Below, one piece after another: positions 39,494 to 49,031 of a DNA stretch of 64,000 nucleotides. The notes under the pieces are model-generated. The model ran no database searches. It was given only the letters and a program-made list of their open reading frames with translations, and was not told the origin of the DNA. The first letter of the stretch is position 1; every line of letters starts with the position of its first letter. The stretch covers positions 62,001-126,000 of the forward strand of contig NZ_CP059221.1 in assembly GCF_014252375.1 (NCBI RefSeq), written 5' to 3'. Origin of the DNA: Blattabacterium cuenoti (GTDB lineage: Bacteria > Bacteroidota > Bacteroidia > Flavobacteriales > Blattabacteriaceae). The translations under genes were made by a program, and so were the position numbers.

Positions 39494-41389
39494 TTATTTT
39501 ATTTTATTTAATTTTTTTAAATATATTAATATTATACTTAAATCAGATTGAGATATCCCACTAATTTTAGATGCATGAGCTAATGATTTTGGTTTATTAT
39601 GTTCTAATTTTTCTTTCCCTTCTAAAGAAATAGAATTTATTTTTTTATAATTTAAATTATGTGGTATTCGTATATTTTCTAATTTTAATAATCTATTTGC
39701 ATTTTCTATTTCTTTATCCAAATATCCTTTATATTTAATTCTTATGGAAACTTGATCTAAAATCTCTTTATTAAATTTATTTTTTTTTATTTCAATCATT
39801 ATAAATGGAATATTTTTAATATCTTCTATACTAATTTCAGATCTTAATAAGATTTCACTAATTTTTTTATTAAAACATATTTTAGGTGATTTCTTAACAT
39901 ATAAAATATTATTTATATCTATAGGTTTAACGTAATTTTTTATAAAAAAATTTATACATTTTTTTATTTTATTCTTTTTATTTTCTACTATTTTTATATT
40001 TTGTTTTGAAATTAATCCAATACGATATCCAATGTGAGATAATCTTTCATCTGCATTATCTTGTCTTAATGACATTCTATATTCAGATCTAGAAGTAAAC
40101 ATTCTATATGGTTCTCTAATTCCTTTTGTTACTAAATCATCTATTAAAACTCCAATATATCCTTCGTTTCTTTTAATAATAACCGGATTTTTATCATAAA
40201 TTTTTGAATAAGCATTTATTCCAGCAATTAATCCTTGTGAAGCTGCTTCTTCATATCCAGTAGTCCCGTTTATTTGTCCAGCAAAAAAAAGATTTTTTAT
40301 TTTTTTACTTTCTAAAGTATTCGTTAATTGTTCTGGATAAAAATAATCATATTCTACAGCGTATCCTGGTTGTGTAATTTTTACCTTATTAAATCCTGGT
40401 ATTTTTTTTAATATTTTATATTGTATTTCTTCTGAAAAAGAAGTAGAAAATCCATTAATATACATTTCTTTGGTATTTAATCCCTCAGGTTCAATGAAAA
40501 TAGGATGATCTACTTTTTTAGGAAAACGAATAACTTTATCTTCAATAGATGGACAATATCTTGGACCTTTTCCTTTTATAGAATTATTTAAAATTGGAGA
40601 ATGAATTCTATTATCATAAATAGCGTCCAAAACTTCTTTATTAGTATATGTTATATAACATTTACATTGCTTATTAGTTTTTTTAAAACTATGAAAAAAA
40701 GAAAATTTTCCAATATTTTTATCTCCATATTGAAATTCCATTTTATTTATTTCTAATGAATTTTTATCAACTCTTGGAGATGTTCCAGTTTTCATTCTTC
40801 CATATTTCAATCCAAAACATTTATTTAATTGCTCTGTAATACCTATTACTTTTTCTTCATTTATTCTTCCTCCACTAATTTTTTTAGTTCCTATATGTAT
40901 AACTCCATTTAAAAATGTACCATTTGTCAAAATTACTGCATGTGCATTAATTTTTATTTTCATTTTAGTTTCCACTCCTATTACTTTGTAATTTTTTATG
41001 ATTAGAGATTTAACTGTATCTTGATATATAGATAAATTTTTATTTTTTTTTAAAATATATTTCCAATAATAAGAAAATAACATTCTATCACATTGAGATC
41101 TAGGGCTCCAAACAGCAGGACCTTTTGATTTATTTAACATTCTGAATTGAATACTACTATAATCAGTAACTATACCAGAATATCCACCAAGTGCATCTAT
41201 TTCTCTTATTATTTGACCTTTTGCAATTCCTCCCATAGAAGGATTACAAGATAATTTTGCAATTGTATTTATATCACTGGTAATTAATAAAGTCTTTGCT
41301 CCCATTTTAGAAGAAGAAAATGCTGCTTCTGATCCAGAATGTCCTCCACCAATAACAATAATGTCATAGTAATAATTATTAAAAATCAT
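39494..41389 (-). CDS. mnmG: tRNA uridine-5-carboxymethylaminomethyl synthesis enzyme MnmG
   Basis: This 631-residue FAD protein has the dinucleotide motif GGGHSGSEAA at residues 14-23, CNPSMGGIAKGQ, the GTFLNGVIHIG block and the GRMKTGTSPRVD segment. With MnmE it modifies U34 of tRNAs, the same base thiolated by MnmA encoded at 18141. It is full length. ybeY lies 2 nt upstream on the same strand. Confidence 0.96.
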   Translation of the reverse strand: MIFNNYYYDIIVIGGGHSGSEAAFSSSKMGAKTLLITSDINTIAKLSCNPSMGGIAKGQIIREIDALGGYSGIVTDYSSIQFRMLNKSKGPAVWSPRSQCDRMLFSYYWKYILKKNKNLSIYQDTVKSLIIKNYKVIGVETKMKIKINAHAVILTNGTFLNGVIHIGTKKISGGRINEEKVIGITEQLNKCFGLKYGRMKTGTSPRVDKNSLEINKMEFQYGDKNIGKFSFFHSFKKTNKQCKCYITYTNKEVLDAIYDNRIHSPILNNSIKGKGPRYCPSIEDKVIRFPKKVDHPIFIEPEGLNTKEMYINGFSTSFSEEIQYKILKKIPGFNKVKITQPGYAVEYDYFYPEQLTNTLESKKIKNLFFAGQINGTTGYEEAASQGLIAGINAYSKIYDKNPVIIKRNEGYIGVLIDDLVTKGIREPYRMFTSRSEYRMSLRQDNADERLSHIGYRIGLISKQNIKIVENKKNKIKKCINFFIKNYVKPIDINNILYVKKSPKICFNKKISEILLRSEISIEDIKNIPFIMIEIKKNKFNKEILDQVSIRIKYKGYLDKEIENANRLLKLENIRIPHNLNYKKINSISLEGKEKLEHNKPKSLAHASKISGISQSDLSIILIYLKKLNKIK

Positions 41390-41391
41390 AA

Positions 41392-41808
41392 TTAATATTG
41401 AAATAAATTTAAATAAAAATTTTCTTTTTTTATCATTATTATTTTATCATTAGTTTTTTTATCTTTATATCCTAAAATATGTAATATAGAATGAATCATA
41501 ACACGTAATAATTCAAAATCAAAAATTTGATTCCATTCTTTAGAATTTATAGTTACTTGATCAATACTTATATAAATATCACCGGATATATGTTTATTAA
41601 AAGAATAATCAAACGCAATAACATCTGTATAATTGTTATTATTTAAATATTTTTTATTTAAAAATAAAATATAATTATTTTTACAAAAAATATAGTTAAT
41701 ATTTCCCATATATTTTTTTTCATTTTCTAATAACAAATAAATTTTTTTTATAATTGAATATTCATCTTTAATTTTAAAATTAATTTTTTCGTAGAAAAAT
41801 TTAATCAT
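41392..41808 (-). CDS. ybeY: Endoribonuclease YbeY
   Basis: This 138-residue protein has the YbeY core TDVIAFDYSF, ISGDIYISIDQV and the metal-binding motif MIHSILHILGYKDK. His106 and His110 are present, but the third ligand position (His in E. coli HGxLHLxGYDH) is Asp116. I recall a GYKDK form in Flavobacteriia, so this is likely lineage-specific, not decay. YbeY matures rRNA 3' ends. It is short for the family (about 150). Confidence 0.88.
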   Translation of the reverse strand: MIKFFYEKINFKIKDEYSIIKKIYLLLENEKKYMGNINYIFCKNNYILFLNKKYLNNNNYTDVIAFDYSFNKHISGDIYISIDQVTINSKEWNQIFDFELLRVMIHSILHILGYKDKKTNDKIIMIKKENFYLNLFQY

Positions 41809-41857
41809 AATATATACGTATTTTTTTACTAATTTTTACTATTAAAATTTAAAAATA

Positions 41858-42562
41858 GTGATAAGAATAATTCCTAATTTTTTTACATTAATTAATTTAT
41901 TTTTTGGATGTATATCTATAATTTTATTACAACAAGAAAATTTTTCTACTTCTTTTATTTTTACAATGATTTCAATCATATTTGACTTTTTAGATGGATT
42001 TTTGTCAAGAATAATGAAAATTAATAGTAAATTTGGTAAAGAATTAGATTCTTTATCAGATATAGTTTCATTTGGAATAGTTCCATCTATTATAGCTTTT
42101 ATTTTATTAAAAAAGGTTTTTTTAACAAATCCCAATATAAAATGGGTAGCCTTTTTTATTTGTATGTCATCTGCATATCGTCTAGCTAAATTCAATATTA
42201 ATAAATCAATTAATGGATTAACTACTCCAGTAAATACATTATTTTTTTACTCTTTATTGTATATAATTGAAAAAAATAATAAAATTAAAAATTTTCAATT
42301 ACTAAAAAATATTATATATAATCCTATTATTATTATTTGTATAATATTTCTTTCTTGTTATCTTTTAAATTCTAAAATTTTGATGATTTCCTTTAATTTT
42401 AAAGGAATATCTTGGAATAAAAATAAGGAACGATATATTTTTTTATTTATTGGTTTATTCCTTTTATTAATTTTAAATTTTATGATATTTTTGTTTTATA
42501 TAATAATTATTTATATAATAACTTCAATTTTTTTTAAAAAAAATAAAAAATTATTTAAATGA
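41858..42562 (+). CDS. pssA: CDP-diacylglycerol-serine O-phosphatidyltransferase
   Basis: The start is a GTG at 41858; no in-frame ATG precedes the conserved N terminus IPNFFTLINLFFGC. The 234-residue membrane enzyme has the CDP-alcohol phosphotransferase motif with Asp46, Gly47, Arg51, Gly60, Asp64 and Asp68; the usual Ala in DGxxAR is Ser50. Several transmembrane helices follow. It makes phosphatidylserine for membrane phospholipids. It overlaps the next gene by 4 nt. Confidence 0.9.
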   Translation: MIRIIPNFFTLINLFFGCISIILLQQENFSTSFIFTMISIIFDFLDGFLSRIMKINSKFGKELDSLSDIVSFGIVPSIIAFILLKKVFLTNPNIKWVAFFICMSSAYRLAKFNINKSINGLTTPVNTLFFYSLLYIIEKNNKIKNFQLLKNIIYNPIIIICIIFLSCYLLNSKILMISFNFKGISWNKNKERYIFLFIGLFLLLILNFMIFLFYIIIIYIITSIFFKKNKKLFK

Positions 42563-43329
42563 AATTAAAACTTTATCGTCCAATATGTTTCTTTGATATA
42601 GAATCAACAGGTATAAATATAGGAAAAGATCGAATAATAGAAATATCTATATTAAAAATATATCCTAATAATAATAAAGAAAGTAATACATGGTTGGTAT
42701 ATCCAGAAATACCTATACCACCACAATCAACTGCTATACATGGAATAAAAAATGAAGATGTAATAGGAAAAAAAACGTTTAAAGACATATCTTCTTATAT
42801 TTTTAAAATGATAGAAAATACAGATTTAGCAGGATATAATTCAAATAGATTTGATATACCAATTTTAGCAGAGGAAATGTTACGCGCAGGAATTCCATTT
42901 AATATTAAAAAATATAAAACTATAGATGTACAAGTAATTTTTCATAAAATGGAACCTAGAACCCTTTCTGCTGCATATAAATATTATTGTAAAAAAAATC
43001 TTACAAAAGCTCATACTTCAAAAGCAGATGTTTTTGCTACTTATGAAATTTTATTGTCACAATTGGATAAATATAAAAATTTAAAAAAAGATGTAAAGAA
43101 TTTAGATCAATTTTCTCATCAAAAAAATATAGCAGATTTAGCTGGATTTATTAAAATAAATGAAAATAGAGATGAAATATTTAATTTCGGTAAATACAAA
43201 GGTAAAAAAGTATTTGAAGTCTTAAAAAAAGATCCTAATTATTATATATGGATACAAAATTCAGATTTTCCTTTATATACAAAAAAGATATTAACAGAAA
43301 TAAAATTAAGAAATTTTAATAAAAAATAA
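42559..43329 (+). CDS. DnaQ-type 3'-5' exonuclease (DNA polymerase III epsilon family)
   Basis: This 256-residue protein has an N-terminal DEDDh exonuclease domain: Exo I is FDIESTGINIGKDRIIEISI, Exo II is AGYNSNRFDIPILAEE, and Exo III is AHTSKADVFATYEI with the catalytic histidine and aspartate. A C-terminal region (FNFGKYKGKKVFEVLKKDPNYYIW) matches a domain often fused to DnaQ-like nucleases in Bacteroidetes. It may proofread DNA replication, or be a separate nuclease. Confidence 0.87.
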   Translation: MKLKLYRPICFFDIESTGINIGKDRIIEISILKIYPNNNKESNTWLVYPEIPIPPQSTAIHGIKNEDVIGKKTFKDISSYIFKMIENTDLAGYNSNRFDIPILAEEMLRAGIPFNIKKYKTIDVQVIFHKMEPRTLSAAYKYYCKKNLTKAHTSKADVFATYEILLSQLDKYKNLKKDVKNLDQFSHQKNIADLAGFIKINENRDEIFNFGKYKGKKVFEVLKKDPNYYIWIQNSDFPLYTKKILTEIKLRNFNKK

Positions 43330-43331
43330 AA

Positions 43332-45146
43332 TCAGCTATAAGTTAATTTTCTTAATTTATCTGATATAAAATCGTCTAAATTTTTTCCTTTTAATAAATT
43401 ATTAGAAATAAGAGTTAAATTTAATGTTTCTTTTATTATTTCATTTCTTTCTTTTTCAGATTTAATTTGTAAGATTTTTTTTATCAAATGATGATTTATA
43501 TTAATAATTAATTGATATTTATCAAAATTATTTTTATTCATATTTCTAAATGCATTCATTTCTTTCATTCTTCTAAAATATTCAGGAATTATAATTAAAA
43601 ATGGACGATCTTTTTCAGATAGTTCTTCCAATTTAATAATAAATTCATAGTTTTTTAATTGATTATTGACATAATTTTTTATTAAATTTTTTTCCTCTTC
43701 GTTAATATTAGAAAATTTAACTTTATCTCCTTTAAATATTATTTTATCAATATGATCAGAATCAACCCTAACAAAGGAAATATCATTATAAGATAATTCT
43801 AATTTTTGTATTAAATGTACTGATAATGGACTATCTAATAATACTACTTCGTATCCTCTATCTTTAGAATCTTTAATTGATCTAAATTGAAGTTCTTTAT
43901 TTGATGAATATAAAAATATAATTTTCCCCTCTTTATTTTTTTGTTTTTTTTCTATAATTTCTTTTAATTCATTTAAAGTAAAAAAATTATTATCTACATT
44001 AGTAAAAAGAAAGAAATTAATTGATTTATCAAAAAATTTATCATCACTAATAATTCCATATTCTATTATAATTTTTATATCTTCCCATTTTTTTTGAAAA
44101 TCTTTTCTATCGTTTTTAAATAAAAAAGTTAATTTATCAGAAACTTTTCTTGTTATATATTTTGATATACTTTTAACTGAATTATCAGATTGTAAATGAG
44201 ATCTTGATACATTTAAAGGTATATCTGGAGAGTCTATAACTCCTCTTAATAAACTAAGGAAATCAGGAACTATTCCTTCTAAATTATCTGTAACATAAAC
44301 TTGATTTTGATATAAAAATATTTTTTCTCTCTGTAAATCTACTTTTTTTTCTATTTTTGGAAAAAACAAAATTCCATTTAAATGAAATGGATGATCTATA
44401 TTTAGATGTACCCAAAATAATGGATCATCTAATTGATTAGGATATAATTCACGATGAAAATCTAAATAATCTTTATCTTTTAATTCATTAGCATTTTTTT
44501 TCCATGCAGGAAAAACATTATTTATTTTTATATTTTTTTCATTTTCATTAATATAAATAGGAATAGGCATAAACCTACAATATTTTTTTAATAATTTAAA
44601 AATATGATCATAATTTAAAAATTCTTTATGTTCATCATCTATATATAAAATAATTTCTGTTCCTCTACTTTTTTTTTCAATTTCTTTCATAAAGAAATTT
44701 GTAGAACCATCACAAGACCATAACATAGAAGGATATTTTTTATTATATGATTGGGTCAAAATCATAACTTTATATGAAACCATAAAAGAAGAATAAAATC
44801 CTAAACCAAAATGACCAATGATAGAAGAATCTTTATGTTTTTTTATAAATTCTTCTGCTCCAGAAAAGGCTATTTGATTAATATATTTTTCTATTTCTTC
44901 ATTATTCATTCCAATACCATTATCTATAATATGTAATGATTTGTTTTTAATAATAACTTTTATTTTAAAATCATTATTAATATTTATGTTATTATCATTA
45001 TTTAATATAGATACTGTTTTTAATTTAATGATTGCATCTGTAGCATTAGAAATTAATTCTCGTAAAAAAATTTCTTGATCTGAATAAAGAAATTTTTTTA
45101 TAATAGGGAAAATATTTTCAGAATTTACACTAATTTTATTTTTCAT
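43332..45146 (-). CDS. htpG: Chaperone HtpG (Hsp90)
   Basis: This 604-residue chaperone has the GHKL ATP-binding motifs FLRELISNATDA, DNGIGM and IGHFGLGFYSSFMV, plus the middle-domain signature SLLRGVIDSPDIPLNVSR. Bacteroidetes HtpG with similar length is common. It assists folding of client proteins. It ends 2 nt from the convergent dnaQ-type gene and starts 17 nt before the ftsY end. Confidence 0.95.
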   Translation of the reverse strand: MKNKISVNSENIFPIIKKFLYSDQEIFLRELISNATDAIIKLKTVSILNNDNNININNDFKIKVIIKNKSLHIIDNGIGMNNEEIEKYINQIAFSGAEEFIKKHKDSSIIGHFGLGFYSSFMVSYKVMILTQSYNKKYPSMLWSCDGSTNFFMKEIEKKSRGTEIILYIDDEHKEFLNYDHIFKLLKKYCRFMPIPIYINENEKNIKINNVFPAWKKNANELKDKDYLDFHRELYPNQLDDPLFWVHLNIDHPFHLNGILFFPKIEKKVDLQREKIFLYQNQVYVTDNLEGIVPDFLSLLRGVIDSPDIPLNVSRSHLQSDNSVKSISKYITRKVSDKLTFLFKNDRKDFQKKWEDIKIIIEYGIISDDKFFDKSINFFLFTNVDNNFFTLNELKEIIEKKQKNKEGKIIFLYSSNKELQFRSIKDSKDRGYEVVLLDSPLSVHLIQKLELSYNDISFVRVDSDHIDKIIFKGDKVKFSNINEEEKNLIKNYVNNQLKNYEFIIKLEELSEKDRPFLIIIPEYFRRMKEMNAFRNMNKNNFDKYQLIININHHLIKKILQIKSEKERNEIIKETLNLTLISNNLLKGKNLDDFISDKLRKLTYS

Positions 45147-45163
45147 TTATAAAAAGTTTTATG

Positions 45164-46060
45164 CTAATTTTTTAAAATTTTATCAATAAATATTTCTTCA
45201 TTAAATTCTTTTAAATCATTTAAATTTTCTCCTATACCTATATATTGAATAGGAATATTATATTCATTTAATATTTTTAATATAAAACCTGCTTTTGCTG
45301 TACCATCCATTTTTGTTATAATTATAGAAGATATTTTAGTAAAATAAGAAAAATTTTTTGTTTGTTCAAAAGCATTTTGTCCAGTATTAGCATCTATAAC
45401 AAGAATAATTTCATGAGGTGCTTTTGGAATTAATTTTTTAATTACTTTATCAATTTTTGATAATTCTTTCATTAAATTAATACGATTATGTAATCTACCT
45501 GCAGTATCAATTAATACAATATCTTTTTTTCTTGATATTGCTGATTGTACGGTATCATAAGCAACAGAAGCAGGGTCTGAATTTATTTTTTGTTTTATTA
45601 TTGATACTTGAGATTTTTTTGATAGTATTTCAAGTTGTTCTATAGCTGATTCACGAAATGTATCTGATGCTCCTATAATTGGATTATATCCTTTTTTTTT
45701 AAAAAAAAAGGATAACTTTCCAATAGTTGTTGTTTTTCCTACACCATTTACTCCAACTATCATTATAACATATGGTTTTTTGGATACTTCTATTTTTTTT
45801 ATTATAGATTCTTTTTCTTTTTTTTTTACTTTAACAATATTCAATATATCATTTTTTAATATTTTTTTTAAATCATCTATTTTAATATTATTGTTTTTAA
45901 TTTTTTTTTCTAAATTAGAAACTATTTTTATAGTAATTTTAGTTCCTATATCTGCAGATAAAAGAATTTTTTCTATATTATCAATATCTTCTTTCTTTAC
46001 TATATCTTGTTTTTTATCAAAGAAAAATTTTTTTATTTTATAAAAAAAGGAGTTATTCAT
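45164..46060 (-). CDS. ftsY: Signal recognition particle receptor FtsY
   Basis: This 298-residue SRP GTPase has a short N-terminal helical domain and the G domain with the P-loop GVNGVGKTTT at residues 103-112, DTAGRLHNR and TKMDGTAKAG. It brings ribosome-nascent chains to the translocon. The acidic A domain found in enterics is absent, as in most Bacteroidetes. It follows the L28-L33-DUF4295 block, a conserved Bacteroidetes order. Confidence 0.95.
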   Translation of the reverse strand: MNNSFFYKIKKFFFDKKQDIVKKEDIDNIEKILLSADIGTKITIKIVSNLEKKIKNNNIKIDDLKKILKNDILNIVKVKKKEKESIIKKIEVSKKPYVIMIVGVNGVGKTTTIGKLSFFFKKKGYNPIIGASDTFRESAIEQLEILSKKSQVSIIKQKINSDPASVAYDTVQSAISRKKDIVLIDTAGRLHNRINLMKELSKIDKVIKKLIPKAPHEIILVIDANTGQNAFEQTKNFSYFTKISSIIITKMDGTAKAGFILKILNEYNIPIQYIGIGENLNDLKEFNEEIFIDKILKN

Positions 46061-46066
46061 AAATGT

Positions 46067-46210
46067 TTACTTTTTTGATAAAAAATCAATTGCTTCTTTT
46101 TCTATTAAAATTTTACTTATGAATTTATATTTATTTTCTAATTTTACCATTTTTATAGCTAGTACCATTTTTAGTTTATTATTTTTATCGTTTTTTGATT
46201 TTTTATACAT
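46067..46210 (-). CDS. DUF4295 small protein (ribosomal-protein neighbour)
   Basis: This 47-residue protein starts MYKKSKNDKNNKLKMVLAI and ends with FISKILIEKEAIDFLSKK. The KMVxxIKMVK middle and the C-terminal DFLSKK match the DUF4295 family (usual length about 50), which lies next to rpmG in Bacteroidetes. Its function is unknown; location suggests an association with the ribosome. It is 6 nt from ftsY and 29 nt from rpmG. Confidence 0.85.
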   Translation of the reverse strand: MYKKSKNDKNNKLKMVLAIKMVKLENKYKFISKILIEKEAIDFLSKK

Positions 46211-46239
46211 ACTTTATACATACTTAGTAAGTAATTTTA

Positions 46240-46422
46240 TTACTTAATTTCTTTATGAATTGTGTATTTTTTTAATATTGGATTAAACTTTTTTAGTTTA
46301 ATTCTATTAGGAGTATTTTTTTTATTTTTAGTTGTAACATATCTAGAAATTCCAGAAATTCCTGTTTCTTTTTGTTCAGAACATTCTAAAATAATTTGTA
46401 TTCTATTTCCTTTTTTTCCCAT
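46240..46422 (-). CDS. rpmG: Ribosomal protein bL33
   Basis: This 60-residue protein reads [20 protein letters not shown] and then [22 protein letters not shown], the bL33 signature. It is a large-subunit protein. Only one cysteine is present, so it is the zinc-free form. The start codon lies within rpmB: the two overlap by 20 nt, so the end of rpmB doubles as the start of rpmG in another frame. Confidence 0.93.
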   Translation of the reverse strand: MGKKGNRIQIILECSEQKETGISGISRYVTTKNKKNTPNRIKLKKFNPILKKYTIHKEIK

Positions 46423-46639
46423 AATTGAAACGTTTCATTACATTTTCTATTCCTATTTTATCTATTATTCTTATAGTAGATACACATATTTTAATAGTTA
46501 CCCACTTTTTTTTTTTTAATAAAAAAAAACGTTTTTTACATAAATTTATGTTAAATCTACGTTTGTTTTTATTATTTGCATGAGATACTTTATTTCCAAC
46601 TAATGATTTTTTTCCAGTTAATTGACAAATTCTTGACAT
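46403..46639 (-). CDS. rpmB: Ribosomal protein bL28
   Basis: This 78-residue protein opens with [20 protein letters not shown] and contains the [16 protein letters not shown] block of bL28. It is the first gene of a leftward block rpmB-rpmG-DUF4295-ftsY. Its final 20 nt overlap rpmG. It is divergent from the yebC-type gene across 119 nt. Confidence 0.95.
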   Translation of the reverse strand: MSRICQLTGKKSLVGNKVSHANNKNKRRFNINLCKKRFFLLKKKKWVTIKICVSTIRIIDKIGIENVMKRFNYGKKRK

Positions 46640-46758
46640 ATTTTTTTAGTGTAATAGAAATTTATTATTTTTAATTATTATTTAATATATTTTTAATCTT
46701 ATAATTATACATAATAATTATTAAATATTAAAAAATTCTTTAAGAAAAATTAAGTCAT

Positions 46759-47457
46759 ATGTCAGGACATAATAAATGGGCTAATATACAACATAGGAAA
46801 CAAAATCAAGATATAAAAAAATCAAAAAAATTTTCTAAAATTCTTAGAGAAATTAATTCAATAGTAAAAAAATTTGGTACTAATAGTTCTTATTTTAAAA
46901 AAATTATTTGTAATGCAAAATTATTAAATATACCTAAAAATACTATAGAAAGAATAATTAAAAAATCATTAAGTAAAAAAAACTGTAAACATCTATATTT
47001 AGAAGGTAAAATATATGAAATTTACATATACATGGAATGTATGACAAATAATAACAGTAGAACTATTTCTAGTATAAGGATCTTTTTTAATAAAAATGGT
47101 GGAAAATTATGTAATAATGGTAGTATATCTCATTTTTTTAAAAAAAAAATTATTTTTTCTATAAAAAAAGAATTTTTTTCTTCAATAAAAGATTTTGAAT
47201 TAATGTTGATAGACTTTGGAGCTAAAGATATTTTTAATAAAAAAGAAAGAATTGATTTTATTACAAATTTTGAACATTTTGGAAAAATGAAAGATAGTCT
47301 TGAAAAATTCAAGTTAAAATATGATTTTAAATCAGTAAGAATACCTAAACATCTAATAGATATTAAAAAAGAAAAAAAGAAAAAAGTTATGGATTTAATT
47401 GAAATACTTAAAAATTATGATGATATAGAAAATGTTTATTCTAACTTAATGATATAA
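46759..47457 (+). CDS. YebC/PmpR family protein (DUF28)
   Basis: This 232-residue protein starts MSGHNKWANIQHRKQNQDIKK, the family hallmark, and has the PKNTIERIIKKSL and YEIYIYMECMTNNNSRT segments. The domain order of three alpha/beta parts is kept, but the sequence is strongly lysine/isoleucine shifted. Members act as transcription regulators or in relief of ribosome stalling. The rnpB RNA begins within about 10 nt of its stop, so both may share a transcript. Confidence 0.88.
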   Translation: MSGHNKWANIQHRKQNQDIKKSKKFSKILREINSIVKKFGTNSSYFKKIICNAKLLNIPKNTIERIIKKSLSKKNCKHLYLEGKIYEIYIYMECMTNNNSRTISSIRIFFNKNGGKLCNNGSISHFFKKKIIFSIKKEFFSSIKDFELMLIDFGAKDIFNKKERIDFITNFEHFGKMKDSLEKFKLKYDFKSVRIPKHLIDIKKEKKKKVMDLIEILKNYDDIENVYSNLMI

Positions 47458-47465
47458 TATTTAGT

Positions 47466-47771
47466 ATAAAACAAGGCGTCCTATCGCATTTTTAATGAGG
47501 AAAGTCCGGACACTATAGAGCAACACAATGGGGTAATTCCCATCCATTTAAAAAAAATGAGGAACAGTGCAACAGAAAGAAAATACAGGTAAAGCTGTAG
47601 TGAAATCATGTAAACTCTGTGTAGTGAAATGTCATGTAAACCAGAAACTTGCTCGGTTAATTCTGGAGGGTAGACAGATAGAAATTATAGGGTAACCTAA
47701 ATTCAAGATAAATGATAGGAAAATCAAACTATAATTGATTTACAGAATCCGGCTTATAGCTTTTGTTTTAT
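47466..47771 (+). ncRNA. rnpB: RNase P RNA
   Basis: The universally conserved core GAGGAAAGTCCGGAC is at 47497-47511, ACAGTGCAACAGAAAG near 47564-47579, and the closing AGAATCCGGCTTA near 47744-47757. The ends pair as helix P1: ATAAAACAAG at 47466 with its complement ending CTTTTGTTTTAT at 47771. At about 306 nt it is short, with AT-rich variable helices. The P1 3' end at 47771 directly abuts the first base of tRNA-Ser at 47772. The ends are set by pairing, not by experiment. Confidence 0.93.
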
Positions 47772-47856
47772 GGAGAGATGGCCGAGAGGCTTAAGGCGCA
47801 CGTCTGGAAAGCGTGTATACAATAAAGTATCAAGGGTTCGAATCCCTTTCTCTCCG
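47772..47856 (+). tRNA. tRNA-Ser (GGA)
   Basis: A class II tRNA with acceptor arms GGAGAGA/TCTCTCC and discriminator G, a D arm GCCGAGAGGCTTAAGGC, anticodon stem CACGT/GCGTG around loop CTGGAAA (anticodon GGA at 47806-47808), a variable arm, and T arm AAGGGTTCGAATCCCTT. No CCA is encoded. It follows rnpB with no spacer and ends 8 nt from the convergent rmuC stop. Confidence 0.96.
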
Positions 47857-47864
47857 CTAAATTT

Positions 47865-49019
47865 TTAATTATCTAATTTTTTTAGTTTTTTTTCAATTGA
47901 GTTAGATCTAACTCCTAATAATTTATCAATATCTTGTGAAGCTCCTTGTAATTTATCTTTTGCTTGATTAAGTAAGTACCCAAACTTAGAAAATTCTTGT
48001 TTTATAGATTCTAATACATTCCAAACTTCAGAAGTACGTTTTTGTATGGCTAATGTTCTAAATCCTATTTGAAAACTATTTAAAATTACAGCTAAAGTAG
48101 ATGGACCAGCAATTACTGTTTTATATTTTCTTAATAATTCTTCTAATAATTTAGAGTTTTTTACAACCTCTATATATATTCCTTCAAAAGGTAAAAATAG
48201 TATTGCAAAATCAGTAGTATTTGGAGGTTCTATATATTTATTTTTAATATCTTTAGACATTTTTTTTATAACTAATTCCATGTTTTTCTTAGCTATATCA
48301 ATATTTTTTTTTAATCCATAATGATAGGCTTTCTGAAGTTTTTCATAACTTTCTTTTGGAAATTTAACATCAATTGGTAACCATACAGTATTATTTTCAC
48401 TACCAGGAAATTTTACCGCAAATTCAACAACATAATTTGTTCTTGGTTTAGTAATTACATTAGATGCATATTGTTCTGGAGATAATATTTGTTCAAGTAA
48501 CATTGATAATTGCATTTCACTAAAACTTCCAGATATTTTTACATTATTTAATGTATTTTTTAATGAACTTATGTCACTTGCTAAAACTTTCATTTCTCCC
48601 AAACCATTTTGTAAAAAAGTAAGTTGATTACCAATTAATTTAAACGATCTTTCTAAATGAATATCAATGGAATCTTTAAGTTTATTAGTAATAATATCTT
48701 TTATGAATTCCATATTTTTATTCATAATATTAATAAACTTATTTTGTTCAGAACAAATAAAATCTATTTTTGTGGATTGAAACTTAATATATGATTGTAT
48801 ATCTTTGTTTATAATATTTTGGTAATCTTTTGATGTACTAATCCATTCATTTTTTAATGAAATTAAAAAATCTAATTTTTTTTCTTTATCATAAGAATAA
48901 ATATTATTGATTTCATTTTTTTGATTTAAAAATTCATTTTTCAATAAAAATTCTAATTTTATGAAAAAAAAAACTAGAAAAAATATAAAAACAAAAAATG
49001 ATAAAACTAAATATAACAT
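47865..49019 (-). CDS. rmuC: RmuC family protein (DNA recombination-associated)
   Basis: This 384-residue protein has an N-terminal membrane helix (residues 3-23), a long coiled coil (about 40-170), and the RmuC nuclease-like domain with LEQILSPEQYASN, VEFAVKFPG, WLPIDVKFPKESYEKL and FLPFEGIYIEV. E. coli RmuC limits inversions at short inverted repeats; its biochemical activity is unclear. The domain motifs look intact. Confidence 0.9.
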   Translation of the reverse strand: MLYLVLSFFVFIFFLVFFFIKLEFLLKNEFLNQKNEINNIYSYDKEKKLDFLISLKNEWISTSKDYQNIINKDIQSYIKFQSTKIDFICSEQNKFINIMNKNMEFIKDIITNKLKDSIDIHLERSFKLIGNQLTFLQNGLGEMKVLASDISSLKNTLNNVKISGSFSEMQLSMLLEQILSPEQYASNVITKPRTNYVVEFAVKFPGSENNTVWLPIDVKFPKESYEKLQKAYHYGLKKNIDIAKKNMELVIKKMSKDIKNKYIEPPNTTDFAILFLPFEGIYIEVVKNSKLLEELLRKYKTVIAGPSTLAVILNSFQIGFRTLAIQKRTSEVWNVLESIKQEFSKFGYLLNQAKDKLQGASQDIDKLLGVRSNSIEKKLKKLDN

Positions 49020-49031
49020 AAAACGGAATAA

